From positions 1-64,000 of the forward strand of contig JBGCGJ010000020.1 in assembly GCA_045110675.1 (NCBI GenBank): a stretch of 64,000 nt of DNA, read 5' to 3'. The notes under the pieces are model-generated. The model ran no database searches. It was not told the DNA's origin and was given only the letters and a program-made list of their open reading frames with translations. The stretch comes from JBALVT01 sp045110675. GTDB taxonomy: Bacteria; Pseudomonadota; Gammaproteobacteria; Pseudomonadales; Halieaceae. Below, piece by piece: positions 17,556 through 27,195 of the stretch; positions within the stretch are counted from its first letter, which is position 1, and each line of letters begins with the position of its first letter. Position numbers and translations under genes: made by a program.

Positions 17556-18425
17556 GTGAAGTTCGTTATATCCACATCTTTTAGCTCGGTGTCCCACTTG
17601 ACCGCTCTGGCTCCTGTGGCTGATAGTCACGGCTGGCACGCGATGTCTTTTTCTGACCATGTGGTAAATCCGCAAGAAATCACCACGCCCTACCCCTATA
17701 CCGAAGACGGGGAGCGGCGCTGGCAATCCTTCACCGACTGGCCAGACCCTTGGGTAATGATTGGCGCGCTCGCCGCGATCACTACACGCTTGCGTTTTAC
17801 CAACAATGTTTTTGTCTTGCCGATGCGCAACCCCTACCTAACGGCCAAGGCTATCAGCACCGCCGCGATCATTTCCAACAATCGAGTGACACCTGCAATC
17901 GGCGTTGGGTGGTCGAGCGATGAATTCGCGTTGATGCAGCAGGATTTTACAACGCGGGGCAAACGCACCGACGAAATTCTGGAGATTATGCGCTTACTGT
18001 GGACCGGCGAGATGGTGGAATATCAGGGAAAGTACTATCAGTTTGAGCCAATGGAAATGAACCCCGCGCCCAGTGAATACATTCCCATATGGATCGGGGG
18101 AATATCTGATCCCGCGATGAAGCGCGCCGCGAGATCGGGAGATGGCTGGGTCAGTGATCTACAAACTGGCGAGGATATTATAGCGTCGATAAAACGCATT
18201 AAAGCCTGGCGGCAAGAGTTGGGACGACAAAACGAGCCCTTTGACGTGATGGCAACACCCAGCGACGTTTACGATGTGGATGGCTACAGACGTCTCGAAG
18301 ATGCGGGTGTGACCCACATTCTGACCATGCCCTGGCCGTTTTATCACGGCGACACCGACGAATTGGATAAGAAAATCGACGGTCTAAAGCGCTATTCCGA
18401 CGATGTGATAAGCCAATTTTCCTAG
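17556..18425 (+). CDS. Luciferase-like (LLM class) flavin/F420-type oxidoreductase
   Basis: This 289-residue TIM-barrel protein belongs to the bacterial luciferase-like superfamily. It shows SFSDHVVNP near the N-terminus, the barrel strand TRLRFTNNVFVLPMRNPYLTAKA, VTPAIGVGWSSDEF, RTDEILEIMRLLW and the phosphate-binding IPIWIGGISDPAMKRAA. The layout fits the TIGR03619-type subfamily, whose members are often called F420-dependent, although in gammaproteobacteria FMN is equally likely. The start is GTG with AGGAG 8 bases upstream. The substrate is unknown. Confidence 0.85.
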   Translation: MKFVISTSFSSVSHLTALAPVADSHGWHAMSFSDHVVNPQEITTPYPYTEDGERRWQSFTDWPDPWVMIGALAAITTRLRFTNNVFVLPMRNPYLTAKAISTAAIISNNRVTPAIGVGWSSDEFALMQQDFTTRGKRTDEILEIMRLLWTGEMVEYQGKYYQFEPMEMNPAPSEYIPIWIGGISDPAMKRAARSGDGWVSDLQTGEDIIASIKRIKAWRQELGRQNEPFDVMATPSDVYDVDGYRRLEDAGVTHILTMPWPFYHGDTDELDKKIDGLKRYSDDVISQFS

Positions 18426-18470
18426 TATTGTTTCGAGGGCGAGCCGACAGCTAAGCGCACGTTAACTGAC

Positions 18471-21400
18471 TTAGATCGAGAGCTCGTGCAAATGCCCAAG
18501 TGCAGTAAAGTAAAGAGCGCACTTTACCGGTTGATCGTAAAGCGCTTCCACCGCCCTCTTATAACTTGATAGCTGACCAGCATAGGTCCGCGCCTCACTG
18601 AGCGCAAAGTCTTCGAGGGACTGTCCGTCATCTGGCTCGCTGTTTTTGTAATCGATAACCCAGCGGTGATTGGTCTGAGGATCTAGAAACGTTCTGTCAA
18701 TAATCAGATCGGCAACTCTGCCCTCATCGTCAGCGATCGTCACAGCTAACTCACTAAAACCTTCTTCATTGTGCGGTGACAGAATCCAGCGACCGTGCGA
18801 ATCAGCCAATACACAAGCTACAGATTTTTCGACGCGCGCAGCCGCACTATCAAGTCTTTTGCCATAAAGTCCGTGGTTAGCCAGCGCAGAGCGCCAGCGA
18901 AGGCGGTCGACTTCTGCAATATGCTCTGGCAAAACCTCAAGCCGTGAAATCTGCTCAAGTGCCAAATGAACCACTGTGCCTACGTAGCGGTCGACTGCAT
19001 TGAATTTGAGCTTGGGGATATTTGCACCCGCATTGACACCACTAACCTCATCATTTACACCAAAATTTCCTAGCGCCAAAATCGATTGTTGACCCAGGCG
19101 CATTCGTGTCGAAACAGTATGGGTATCACCAGCCTCTGCTTCGCCAGGCAAGGATTCCTGCACGGACATTTGTGCTTTATAGAGCGGCCAGATGCACGCC
19201 AGGAGTGAACGGTTCGAGGGGTCGCGAAAATCTTCTTTCTTGTCATCGAACTTAACTTCACTGGTCAAAACCAAACGCTGCGCCGCACGGGTTACACCGA
19301 CATAAAGCAGTCGCGTTGTTTCAAGAATTTCCTTGCTAGCTCGCTGTCCTTTAAGCCAGTTGTAGAGTGTGGGCTCATCATCTTTACTGTGATCGTCCGC
19401 CGCCAGCAAAAACCCTCGTTCACCACTGCGCGAACTGTGGTCATCCCAGAGCAACAAAGGCTTGCTATTAGCCCGTGTGGACTTCGACAAACTGGGAATT
19501 ATCACCCAGTCGAACTCCAGCCCTTTTGCCTTGTGCAGGGTCATCACATGAACTTTGCAATCGGGGTTTTCGGCTTGTATAAAAAGCCGTTCCAACTTGT
19601 TTTGTAACCATGAGAGATTCAAACCCTGGTTTTCTCGATCCGCTTGTTCCAGCAGTTGAAAAAACCGTTCAGCATCATTCAGCGCATCGAGATGGGCAAC
19701 CACGCGAGGACCTCCGAGCGCCAGCCATAGACTTTCTATCCAGGTTCTAAGTACTTGGCGATCACGATTGCGCTGTGCGCGGTCCATGGCGTTGGAAAAA
19801 TTCTCGACTCTGACTCGGCCTTCGGCAGAGAGCTTGTGGAGCACCTCCGGGTTTGTCAGCAGTGATCTGATCGTTGTGTAGACAGGTACGTCGCCGGCAC
19901 TACCAATAACGTGCAGATCTTTCAGTGACAAACCACAATACGGTGCCCGCAGCAAAGACATCCAGGCAAGCCGATCTGCGGGGTTCGCTAAAGCACAACA
20001 CAAACTCATCAAATCCACGATGACGGAAGAGCTCGCCAGACTATCGATGTCCTGGGCGGAATAGCTTATTTCCAGCTCTTTCAACCGGGCCAGAATACCT
20101 TGTAAGTGTCCACGGGTTCTCGCCAGTATCGCAATCGACTGACAATCCTTTGTGTCAATTCCTTGTTTTACAGTTTCACCTATCGCGATGATTTCATCTC
20201 TCTGAGCATCCTCCCCGTAAAACCCTTTGAGCGAAACAGCCACTTCGGGTTTGGCAGGGCGTACAGCGTTGGCACCGGAGAACGTGATTTCGCCTTTGCT
20301 CACATCCTCTGAGGAAGGAAAAGCCTGTTCAAAGGTCTCGTTAACCCAGTCAACGACTCCTGCATCCGAACGGAAGTTACTTTGCAAAGCGAGTGGTTCA
20401 AGCTTTACGCCATTAAATCCCTCATTGCGAGCCTGAATAAACAAGCCCACGTTAGCATCGCGAAAACCGTAGATGGATTGCATCCCATCGCCGACGATCA
20501 ACAGAGTTCTTGGGTGATTAGGATTGTGATCGTTGTGGTCACCCCAACCTCGGGTCAATCTGCGGACCAACTCAAATTGATTAATCGCCGTGTCTTGAAA
20601 TTCATCAACCAAAATGTGTTCGAGTTGATAATCCAGTCGCAGAGCCAACTCCGTAGGCAGCTCGTCGTCACCCAGAGCCTGGAGAGCGGACAGCGAAACT
20701 TGATTGTGATCGACCTGGCCGCGACGTTGGAACACCAACAGTAATTCCGCGGCCAATCGGGGAAGTATTCGCGACAGATGCAGGACCAGTTGCCAGGACT
20801 CACTTTGGGGCCCTATTTGTGGAAGACTACTCACCGCTTTAAGGCCACCGAGCAGGCCGTCAATTTCACTTAACTCGGTTATGAGTTGGGTCAGTTTGTC
20901 TTTTTGTTCCTGCGCTGTACCTTTACCCGCAGGAAAGCCCATGCGTTTGTCGACCCGTGCCCGCCAGTGAGCATTCTTTCCCGCTGTTAGCAACAGGGCT
21001 CTGACAGCGCGCCAAGCCGACAAATCATCCGGACTACCTCCGGGGAAACTGGCGGGAGCGCTAGTGTTCAAGTGCCCCGAAGCATAGGTCTGAAGAGCGA
21101 GGATATCCTGCTGATAAGGTGCCAGCTTCCCGAACAAATCGGTAAGTGCATCGACTACGATCCCTTTTACCGTGTGTAGCAGATACGATTCCGCTTCCTC
21201 GGCCTGATGATGAACACCTATGTAAGATCGCCACTGGTCTCTGCGAGCCAGCATGGACACCAGCAATTCCTGAAGACGAGCCCAGTTATTGTCGAAATGC
21301 AGCATGAGCGCCGCCAGGTCATCCGCCAAATCGCTCTCAGTTTCGATGACTTTAAACAATTCAACCACCGCCTCGTTGTAGAGTTCGGCAGGGTTTTCAA

Positions 21401-21824
21401 CAACGTCGGCCTGGCCGCCAAACTCACTTAATATTGGCATCTGACGCGTTAACGCGGCACAGTAGCCATCGATCGTTTTTATGTTGATACGGGAAATATT
21501 GCCGATCAATCGCCATTGGCCGGCCTCATCCGCTGCCAGAGCAGCGATAGCCAGCGTCCTTGTCTGCTGCTGATGATCGCTGTCACAGGGATCACCGGCT
21601 TTCGCGCTGATCAACGCTTCCAATACGCGCGCTCGCATTTCAGCGGCGGCTTTACGAGTAAAGGTTATTGCCAGAACTTGTTCGGGTCGTTCGACTCTTG
21701 CAAGCAGCGTCAGGTAACGCTGTATCAACAATTCCGTTTTGCCTGAACCTGCGGGCGCAGTAACACAAAAGCTACTCATTGGATTCAGTGCCGCGAGGCG
21801 CTGTTGCTGATCGACAACCGTCAT
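18471..21824 (-). CDS. UvrD-type helicase-nuclease, AddA-like
   Basis: A 1117-residue superfamily 1A helicase with a C-terminal nuclease. The Walker A motif APAGSGKT is at residues 23-30. Motif II VDEFQDT, motif III GDGMQSIYGFRDA, motif V MTLHKAKGLEFDWVIIP and motif VI LLYVGVTRAA follow in order. Near the C-terminus DLIIDRTF and WVIDYKNSEP give the RecB-type PD-(D/E)xK nuclease. This is the AddA architecture for double-strand-break end processing. Its start overlaps the stop of the upstream AddB-like gene by four bases, so the subunits are made together. Confidence 0.9.
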   Translation of the reverse strand: MTVVDQQQRLAALNPMSSFCVTAPAGSGKTELLIQRYLTLLARVERPEQVLAITFTRKAAAEMRARVLEALISAKAGDPCDSDHQQQTRTLAIAALAADEAGQWRLIGNISRINIKTIDGYCAALTRQMPILSEFGGQADVVENPAELYNEAVVELFKVIETESDLADDLAALMLHFDNNWARLQELLVSMLARRDQWRSYIGVHHQAEEAESYLLHTVKGIVVDALTDLFGKLAPYQQDILALQTYASGHLNTSAPASFPGGSPDDLSAWRAVRALLLTAGKNAHWRARVDKRMGFPAGKGTAQEQKDKLTQLITELSEIDGLLGGLKAVSSLPQIGPQSESWQLVLHLSRILPRLAAELLLVFQRRGQVDHNQVSLSALQALGDDELPTELALRLDYQLEHILVDEFQDTAINQFELVRRLTRGWGDHNDHNPNHPRTLLIVGDGMQSIYGFRDANVGLFIQARNEGFNGVKLEPLALQSNFRSDAGVVDWVNETFEQAFPSSEDVSKGEITFSGANAVRPAKPEVAVSLKGFYGEDAQRDEIIAIGETVKQGIDTKDCQSIAILARTRGHLQGILARLKELEISYSAQDIDSLASSSVIVDLMSLCCALANPADRLAWMSLLRAPYCGLSLKDLHVIGSAGDVPVYTTIRSLLTNPEVLHKLSAEGRVRVENFSNAMDRAQRNRDRQVLRTWIESLWLALGGPRVVAHLDALNDAERFFQLLEQADRENQGLNLSWLQNKLERLFIQAENPDCKVHVMTLHKAKGLEFDWVIIPSLSKSTRANSKPLLLWDDHSSRSGERGFLLAADDHSKDDEPTLYNWLKGQRASKEILETTRLLYVGVTRAAQRLVLTSEVKFDDKKEDFRDPSNRSLLACIWPLYKAQMSVQESLPGEAEAGDTHTVSTRMRLGQQSILALGNFGVNDEVSGVNAGANIPKLKFNAVDRYVGTVVHLALEQISRLEVLPEHIAEVDRLRWRSALANHGLYGKRLDSAAARVEKSVACVLADSHGRWILSPHNEEGFSELAVTIADDEGRVADLIIDRTFLDPQTNHRWVIDYKNSEPDDGQSLEDFALSEARTYAGQLSSYKRAVEALYDQPVKCALYFTALGHLHELSI

Positions 21825-24592
21825 TGAGCGAGATCCTCATCCAGCCCGATTCGACAAAAGGATTGCAGGCCGCAGTAGGTACAGCTATTCGGTTCCAGTG
21901 GCGAAACCTGCGCCTCACCCGCTACAAAATCGGCGACCAGCTGTTCGAGGGTTTGCCGCCAGTTGTCATTTAAGCTTTGCCAGTCATGGGCAGGATTTGT
22001 CCCTTCCACCAATTTCTCAATATCTGTACGTACTCCCGCGGCAGCTTCCAAGCTACCCACTCCGCGATAGGCACAATCTCTTGCTCTAACTTGTGCAAAC
22101 GCCAGCGCGGACAGCGCTGGTACGTCGGCCTCAGTGCTTCTAGCATCACTTGCAGCAATACCGTATAGCAGCAACTGTGGTTTGGATGGTCTGTCCCCCA
22201 ACCAGTCCTTCACTGCGCTACGGCCCGATTTATAGTCAATAATCATTAGGGAGCCGTCAGCCAGTTGATCAATTCTGTCGACCCGTAGGCGAATTTCTAA
22301 TGGTTCTATGCGAAGGCTTACATCCTCCTCCCGGGCATAGACGCTAAATTGCTCTCGCTCTTTTTCAACAAGTATCCATTGCGCCAGTAGCTGTTGCAAA
22401 CGACGACCTTCGAGGGCGAGGTACCCACTGCCGTGAGCCAGTCTTTCTCGAGAGGGAACGGCTTTTAGAGCGACCTCTACCGCCCGCTCAATCACTTCAT
22501 CGAGATCTTCTGGGGATAAACTTGCGAGCCTCTCACTGTTTTCGACTTCGCCCCACAGCGCATAGAGCGCGTCGTGCAGTATCGATCCACGCATGGCTGG
22601 GGAAAGACCAATCTGGAACTCCCCCAGGGCCTCCACACCCAGACGACGTTTGGCAAAGGCGCGGAACGGACAGTGAGACTGATCCTCCACCAGGCCACTA
22701 CCGCCCCGCAGTCTGGGCAGTTCCTCATCACTGACCTCCAATGCAGGTTCCGGTGTCACTGATTCCAGACTGAGGGTTTTTCTTTGCTCAATCCAACGCG
22801 CATTGAGAGCCACGGCGAATTCAGATTCAGGCAACCACTCGAATCCTTTCAGGAGTGGACTGGGGAGCTCGGGGATACCGTCGATAGTTCGAACGTAACT
22901 CGCATTAACCTCGGATGCCGCGCAGACATAACGCTGCATCAAACCGGAGGCGAACATCCACTCCCTCTCCGGACTCGCATGAGGCATTTGCAGGCTGCGC
23001 TGCAGAGAAATCGGAATAACGGGATTGGGGCGTGCCGCTGGTGGCCAGCTGCTGGCCTGCATGGTGCAAAGCCACACATTGTCGAAATTCAATCCGGCTC
23101 CTTCCAATAAGCCCAGTACTTGTATGGCACTGTCGGGAGTTTGCGGTTGAAAAATTTGCCTACTGAGACAACGCGACAAAAGCTGCAGAGCCTCCGAAAA
23201 TTGAACTGACCCAACCACCGGGTCGAATGCGGAAAACGTGTCCCTTAGCTGATACCACATTTCAACCTGCTGGTATTCAACGGAGCTTAGCGGTCCCTCC
23301 CCTGGCCAGTGAAAAATAGCCAGAATCTGATCAAAGTGTTCTATCCACGCGGATGGGAAGTGAGCAGCCTTCACACCTCGAAGTTGCGAAAGCGCCATCA
23401 ACTGCTCGCCGAATTCAAAACCCCGGTCATCACCGACGCGCACATGACTGGCGCTGTGGCGCAATTCGCCAGTATCAATCTCCTCTCGCCCGTTGCCAAA
23501 CAAGTCGATAACAAACTTTATCGCTGGCTGGGAGTCCACATCCGATATTATTGCAAACCGGGACTGAAGTAGCGCCACAACCTCCGGAACGTTTACCGAC
23601 GGCAGAGCCAGTTTAAGCATCCTTACGGCATCTCGAATGGCCGGCGTTTTATCCAGACTGACACCTGCTGAGAAGTTCACAGGTAATTCTGTAGATGACG
23701 TCTCCAGGCAATCGAACTCATCTCTCAGAAACAGCTCCAGCGTGGCGCGATCCTCCTCCATGGACGGTAAGATTATGGCCGATGTACTCTCGGGATCTTT
23801 ATCATGATGACGCTTCGCCCACCTCGCAGCCGCCATTAACTCAGAGCGTTTATCCGTGAAAGTTCGCGCAAACGTTGTGCCGGGATTTGCCTCGCCCTGC
23901 ACGCTTTCCATCTCACTGGCGCAGGCCTCCACGACGCAGCGATAGAGGGGCGGGATATCATCGAAGTCCAATAGCGCTACGGGGATCTTGGGAAAGTGAT
24001 GCGCAACCGTAATGAGTTGAGCAGTGCAATCTGAGTTAGTTGCCATCGAGCGCTCGGCAAGCACCTGTTCAAACATTGATTGCCAACTGAGAAAAGTAGA
24101 ACAATCCGCATCGAGCTCGAATTGCTGAATCGTTTCCGGCGAGGTGAGATCGACCTGCCAGCGAAGAAGATTCTCGCGAGCCTGCTGCGCAATGCTCGCT
24201 GCCGCACCGGGGCGCAACAGACTGTATTGAGACGACATGCTCTGGTGCTTATCAATCACTCTTTGCCAGATCTCGATCGCCTGGGCGTCGTTGATCACGA
24301 CGCTTGAATTGAGTAGCCCTCTTTCGACAGCCAGGGCCCACTGATCAGCACACCAGCTTTCGAGTGGCATCACTTTCAACGGTGTCCATGCGCGCCTGCC
24401 CGCCTCTAGCTGTTGCGCGTCCCACACGGCTTTGATACGTCTGGCAAGACGAAAGTTCGGAGTCAACAGCGTAAAGTCGCTCTCGATTAGCGGCTTGAGC
24501 GGCTCCAAGTTGTAAAAACTGTGCCTAGCCTGGTTGGGCAAGGTGTACTCCAGTGATGATTGTGCCGGTATTACTGCGGGACCGCGGTACAC
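21821..24592 (-). CDS. PD-(D/E)xK nuclease family protein, AddB-like DNA repair subunit
   Basis: The 923-residue protein has no Walker A motif but a helicase-like N-terminal region (LTPNFRLARRIKAVWD). Its C-terminus carries a nuclease motif with LRVDRIDQ and MIIDYKSGRS. An iron-sulfur staple is visible: one Cys in HCPFRAFAKRRLG (about residue 635) and three in CTYCGLQSFC near the end. This is the layout of AddB and of the TIGR03623 'probable DNA repair protein' group found in Cellvibrionales and relatives. It probably forms a heterodimer with the downstream AddA-like protein. The upstream end overlaps only the rejected extension of the DAHP synthase frame. Confidence 0.85.
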   Translation of the reverse strand: MYRGPAVIPAQSSLEYTLPNQARHSFYNLEPLKPLIESDFTLLTPNFRLARRIKAVWDAQQLEAGRRAWTPLKVMPLESWCADQWALAVERGLLNSSVVINDAQAIEIWQRVIDKHQSMSSQYSLLRPGAAASIAQQARENLLRWQVDLTSPETIQQFELDADCSTFLSWQSMFEQVLAERSMATNSDCTAQLITVAHHFPKIPVALLDFDDIPPLYRCVVEACASEMESVQGEANPGTTFARTFTDKRSELMAAARWAKRHHDKDPESTSAIILPSMEEDRATLELFLRDEFDCLETSSTELPVNFSAGVSLDKTPAIRDAVRMLKLALPSVNVPEVVALLQSRFAIISDVDSQPAIKFVIDLFGNGREEIDTGELRHSASHVRVGDDRGFEFGEQLMALSQLRGVKAAHFPSAWIEHFDQILAIFHWPGEGPLSSVEYQQVEMWYQLRDTFSAFDPVVGSVQFSEALQLLSRCLSRQIFQPQTPDSAIQVLGLLEGAGLNFDNVWLCTMQASSWPPAARPNPVIPISLQRSLQMPHASPEREWMFASGLMQRYVCAASEVNASYVRTIDGIPELPSPLLKGFEWLPESEFAVALNARWIEQRKTLSLESVTPEPALEVSDEELPRLRGGSGLVEDQSHCPFRAFAKRRLGVEALGEFQIGLSPAMRGSILHDALYALWGEVENSERLASLSPEDLDEVIERAVEVALKAVPSRERLAHGSGYLALEGRRLQQLLAQWILVEKEREQFSVYAREEDVSLRIEPLEIRLRVDRIDQLADGSLMIIDYKSGRSAVKDWLGDRPSKPQLLLYGIAASDARSTEADVPALSALAFAQVRARDCAYRGVGSLEAAAGVRTDIEKLVEGTNPAHDWQSLNDNWRQTLEQLVADFVAGEAQVSPLEPNSCTYCGLQSFCRIGLDEDLAQ

Positions 24593-24675
24593 AAAAAGCC
24601 GACTCTACTATAGAATGTCGCGCCTCGGTGCATGGCGCTACCGAGCATGTAAAGTACTCTATCAGGTATCCATCA

Positions 24676-25749
24676 ATGAGCAACATCGAAGTACACAACG
24701 TTAACGTCGGATCCCAGGATGTACTAATTACTCCTGAGGAGCTTAAAAAAGCGCTTCCAATGTCCGAGGTAGCCATCTCCAATTTGGCCGCGAGCCGGCA
24801 AGTCATTCAGGATATTTTGGATGGTAAGGATCACCGAGCTTTTGTTGTCGTAGGTCCGTGTTCTATACACGACACGAAAGCGGCCATGGACTATGCGCGT
24901 AAGCTACGCGTCCTCGCGGACAAGGTTTCAGATACACTCTACATAGTGATGCGCGTTTATTTTGAAAAACCCAGAACCACCGTGGGATGGAAGGGCTTAA
25001 TCAACGATCCCTATCTGGACGACTCCTTCAAGCTAGAGGAAGGTCTGCATATCGGTCGCAAGTTGCTGCTAGACATTTTGGAGCTGGGATTGCCTACTTC
25101 GACCGAGGCTCTGGATCCCATCTCACCGCAGTACTTACAAGACCTGATCAGCTGGTCAGCCATTGGCGCACGCACCACAGAATCACAAACTCACCGGGAG
25201 ATGGCCAGCGGTTTGTCCTCTGCGGTCGGTTTCAAAAACGGCACCGACGGCGGGCTCACCGTGGCCACCAATGCACTAAATTCGGTCGCCAATCCCCACC
25301 GCTTTTTGGGCATTAACCGACAGGGCCAGGTCTCGGTATTCACCACCCGCGGCAATCCCTATGGACACATCGTTCTACGCGGCGGCAGTTCGGGTCCCAA
25401 CTATGACTCCGTGAACATCCGCCTGTGTGAGGAAGCCTTGGATAAGGCAGGTGTGAAGAAAAACATCATGGTCGATTGCAGTCACGCCAACTCTAATAAG
25501 AAACCGGAACTGCAACCGCTGGTGGTGGAAAACGTGGCCAACCAAATACTCGAAGGCAACAAATCCATTGTCGGTTTAATGATAGAGAGCAATTTGGAAG
25601 CGGGAAATCAATCTATCCCTAAAGATTTGAGCGAACTGAAATACGGCGTCTCCGTCACTGATGGCTGCATAGATTGGGACACGACCGAAAAATGCTTGCT
25701 GGACACAGCAGATCGGCTCAGAGAGGTACTGCCGACGCGATTGGCGTAA
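24676..25749 (+). CDS. 3-deoxy-7-phosphoheptulonate (DAHP) synthase, class I alpha
   Basis: The enzyme condenses phosphoenolpyruvate and erythrose 4-phosphate in the first step of aromatic amino-acid synthesis. Start at ATG 24676 gives 357 residues, near the 350 of E. coli AroG; the longer frame from 24553 would run into the divergent AddB-like gene. Visible motifs include VVGPCSIHD, YFEKPRTTVGWKGLINDP, AIGARTTESQTHREMASGLSSAVGFKNGT and the metal-site DCSHANSNKKPELQ. Which of the AroF/G/H feedback types it is cannot be read reliably. Confidence 0.94.
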   Translation: MSNIEVHNVNVGSQDVLITPEELKKALPMSEVAISNLAASRQVIQDILDGKDHRAFVVVGPCSIHDTKAAMDYARKLRVLADKVSDTLYIVMRVYFEKPRTTVGWKGLINDPYLDDSFKLEEGLHIGRKLLLDILELGLPTSTEALDPISPQYLQDLISWSAIGARTTESQTHREMASGLSSAVGFKNGTDGGLTVATNALNSVANPHRFLGINRQGQVSVFTTRGNPYGHIVLRGGSSGPNYDSVNIRLCEEALDKAGVKKNIMVDCSHANSNKKPELQPLVVENVANQILEGNKSIVGLMIESNLEAGNQSIPKDLSELKYGVSVTDGCIDWDTTEKCLLDTADRLREVLPTRLA

Positions 25750-25789
25750 TTTAAGGAAGCCGAAAATCGAGTAATAGCCGGAGGTTATC

Positions 25790-26515
25790 GTGAAAAGTCT
25801 GACCAAATTTTTTGTTTCCGCCCTCGCCATTTTCGGCGTTATTAGCGCGACCGGATGTGGCTCAGATCCAGTCATCGATGCCAGCGAGTGCGTAAATACG
25901 CTATCAGAGCAAGAAAAGGCGCAGGGCTGGCGTTTGCTTTTTGACGGCCAAAACCTGGAGCAATGGAGAACGTATCAGAAGGACGATTTAGACAGTGGCT
26001 GGACTAGCGAAAACGGATGCCTAACACGGGTTTCCTGGACTGGGGATATTATAACAAGAGAGCAGTTTGAGAATTTCGAGTTGAAGCTGGAATGGAAGAT
26101 TTCAGATTCAGGAAACAGTGGTATTTTTATTCTGGGCGACGAAACGGGCGATTCGATTCATCATACAGGGCTTGAAATGCAAGTACTGGATAATGCGGGA
26201 CATCCTGATGCAAGTGATCCCAGCCATCGGTCCGGAGCCTATTACGATATGATCATCCCGGATCACGACACCACTAAGCCCGTGGGATTCTGGAACAAGG
26301 TTCACATTCTCGCTCGAGGAGACCAAGTGGAATTCTGGCTTAACGGTAGACAAACTGCTGCCTTTGAGTTGGGCAGTCCCGAATGGCAAGCGATGTATCA
26401 GGCCAGTAAATTTACCGACCGACTACGATACGGAAGTTTGCGAAAGGGTCATATTGGCTTACAGGATCATTGGGATAAGGTTTGGTACCGAAACATTCGA
26501 GTGCTCGAACACTAA
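25790..26515 (+). CDS. DUF1080 (3-keto-disaccharide hydrolase-like) lipoprotein
   Basis: The 241-residue product begins with a lipoprotein-like signal (ATGC, Cys23). The rest is one DUF1080 concanavalin-like beta sandwich. It has GWRLLFDGQNLEQWRTY, then FELKLEWKISDSGNSGIF, the GLEMQVLDN strand, GFWNKVHILARGDQVEFWLNG and IGLQDHWDKVWYRNIRV. Members of this family in Bacteroidetes hydrolyse 3-keto-glycosides, so this may be a cell-envelope glycosidase. The start is GTG, 40 bases after the DAHP synthase stop, with a GGAGG-like site upstream. No sugar-oxidising partner lies nearby. Confidence 0.86.
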   Translation: MKSLTKFFVSALAIFGVISATGCGSDPVIDASECVNTLSEQEKAQGWRLLFDGQNLEQWRTYQKDDLDSGWTSENGCLTRVSWTGDIITREQFENFELKLEWKISDSGNSGIFILGDETGDSIHHTGLEMQVLDNAGHPDASDPSHRSGAYYDMIIPDHDTTKPVGFWNKVHILARGDQVEFWLNGRQTAAFELGSPEWQAMYQASKFTDRLRYGSLRKGHIGLQDHWDKVWYRNIRVLEH

Positions 26516-26528
26516 AAAACCATTTAGG

Positions 26529-27194
26529 TCAGGCGACTTGCCTAGCCTGAATTTTAGCAATAATTCGAGCAAAGGTTTCAGCGTCCTGCGCACCTGGAAT
26601 CATGTGCTGATGATTGAGGATAAAGGCGGGAACCGCGTGGATATCATTGTCCAGCCATCTACTTTGCTCTTTGCGAACATCATCCTGGAAGCGTCCCTCT
26701 TCCAACACCGCACGAGCCTCACCGGCATCCATACCCACCGCCGAGGCAACCTCAACTAGTACATCGATTTTGTTGACATCTTGTCGCAGGCTAAAAAAGG
26801 CCTCGAACAATGCCATCTTCAGCTCGGTCTGCCTACCCTGTAATGCGCCCCAATGCAGTAACTGATGCGCTCGAAAGGTATTCACCATTCGCATACCGGG
26901 TGAATAATCAAATTCAAAGCCCAGAGATAGCCCGAGTGCCGTTAGTCGCTCTCGGGCCGCCGAACTCTGCTCGGGAGTCGTGCCGTACTTTTGAGTCAAA
27001 TGTTCGCCCACGTCTTGGCCCTGCTCGGGCATCTGCGGATTGAGCTCAAATGGGTGCCAACGAATAACAACTTCTGGGGGCTCAGCGAGGAGGCCAAGAG
27101 ATTTTTCAAACTGTCGGTATCCGATAATGCACCAGGGACAGACAACGTCGGATACGATATCAACTTCCAGTGGCTGTGACGCAGGGTTGCTCAT
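26529..27194 (-). CDS. DsbA-family oxidoreductase, FrnE-like
   Basis: A 221-residue cytosolic thioredoxin-fold protein with the redox motif Cys19-Pro-Trp-Cys22 in SDVVCPWCIIGYRQFE. WHPFELNPQMPEQGQ, FRAHQLLHWGALQGRQTELKMALFEAFF and the cis-Pro region DNDIHAVPAFILN complete the FrnE/2-hydroxychromene-isomerase-like pattern. There is no signal peptide. FrnE-like proteins are thiol oxidoreductases linked to oxidative stress. It ends two bases from nfuA's stop side on the same strand, directly downstream of nfuA, so the two probably share a transcript. Confidence 0.9.
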   Translation of the reverse strand: MSNPASQPLEVDIVSDVVCPWCIIGYRQFEKSLGLLAEPPEVVIRWHPFELNPQMPEQGQDVGEHLTQKYGTTPEQSSAARERLTALGLSLGFEFDYSPGMRMVNTFRAHQLLHWGALQGRQTELKMALFEAFFSLRQDVNKIDVLVEVASAVGMDAGEARAVLEEGRFQDDVRKEQSRWLDNDIHAVPAFILNHQHMIPGAQDAETFARIIAKIQARQVA

Positions 27195-27195
27195 G

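Noticed and set aside
24553..24675. N-terminal extension of DAHP synthase
   Set aside because: It overlaps the divergent AddB-like gene and has no similarity to the family; ATG 24676 gives the normal start.
26529..26550. Terminator for the DUF1080 gene overlapping the frnE-like 3' end
   Set aside because: The 6-bp stem with a ten-base loop and short ATTTT is too weak to call.
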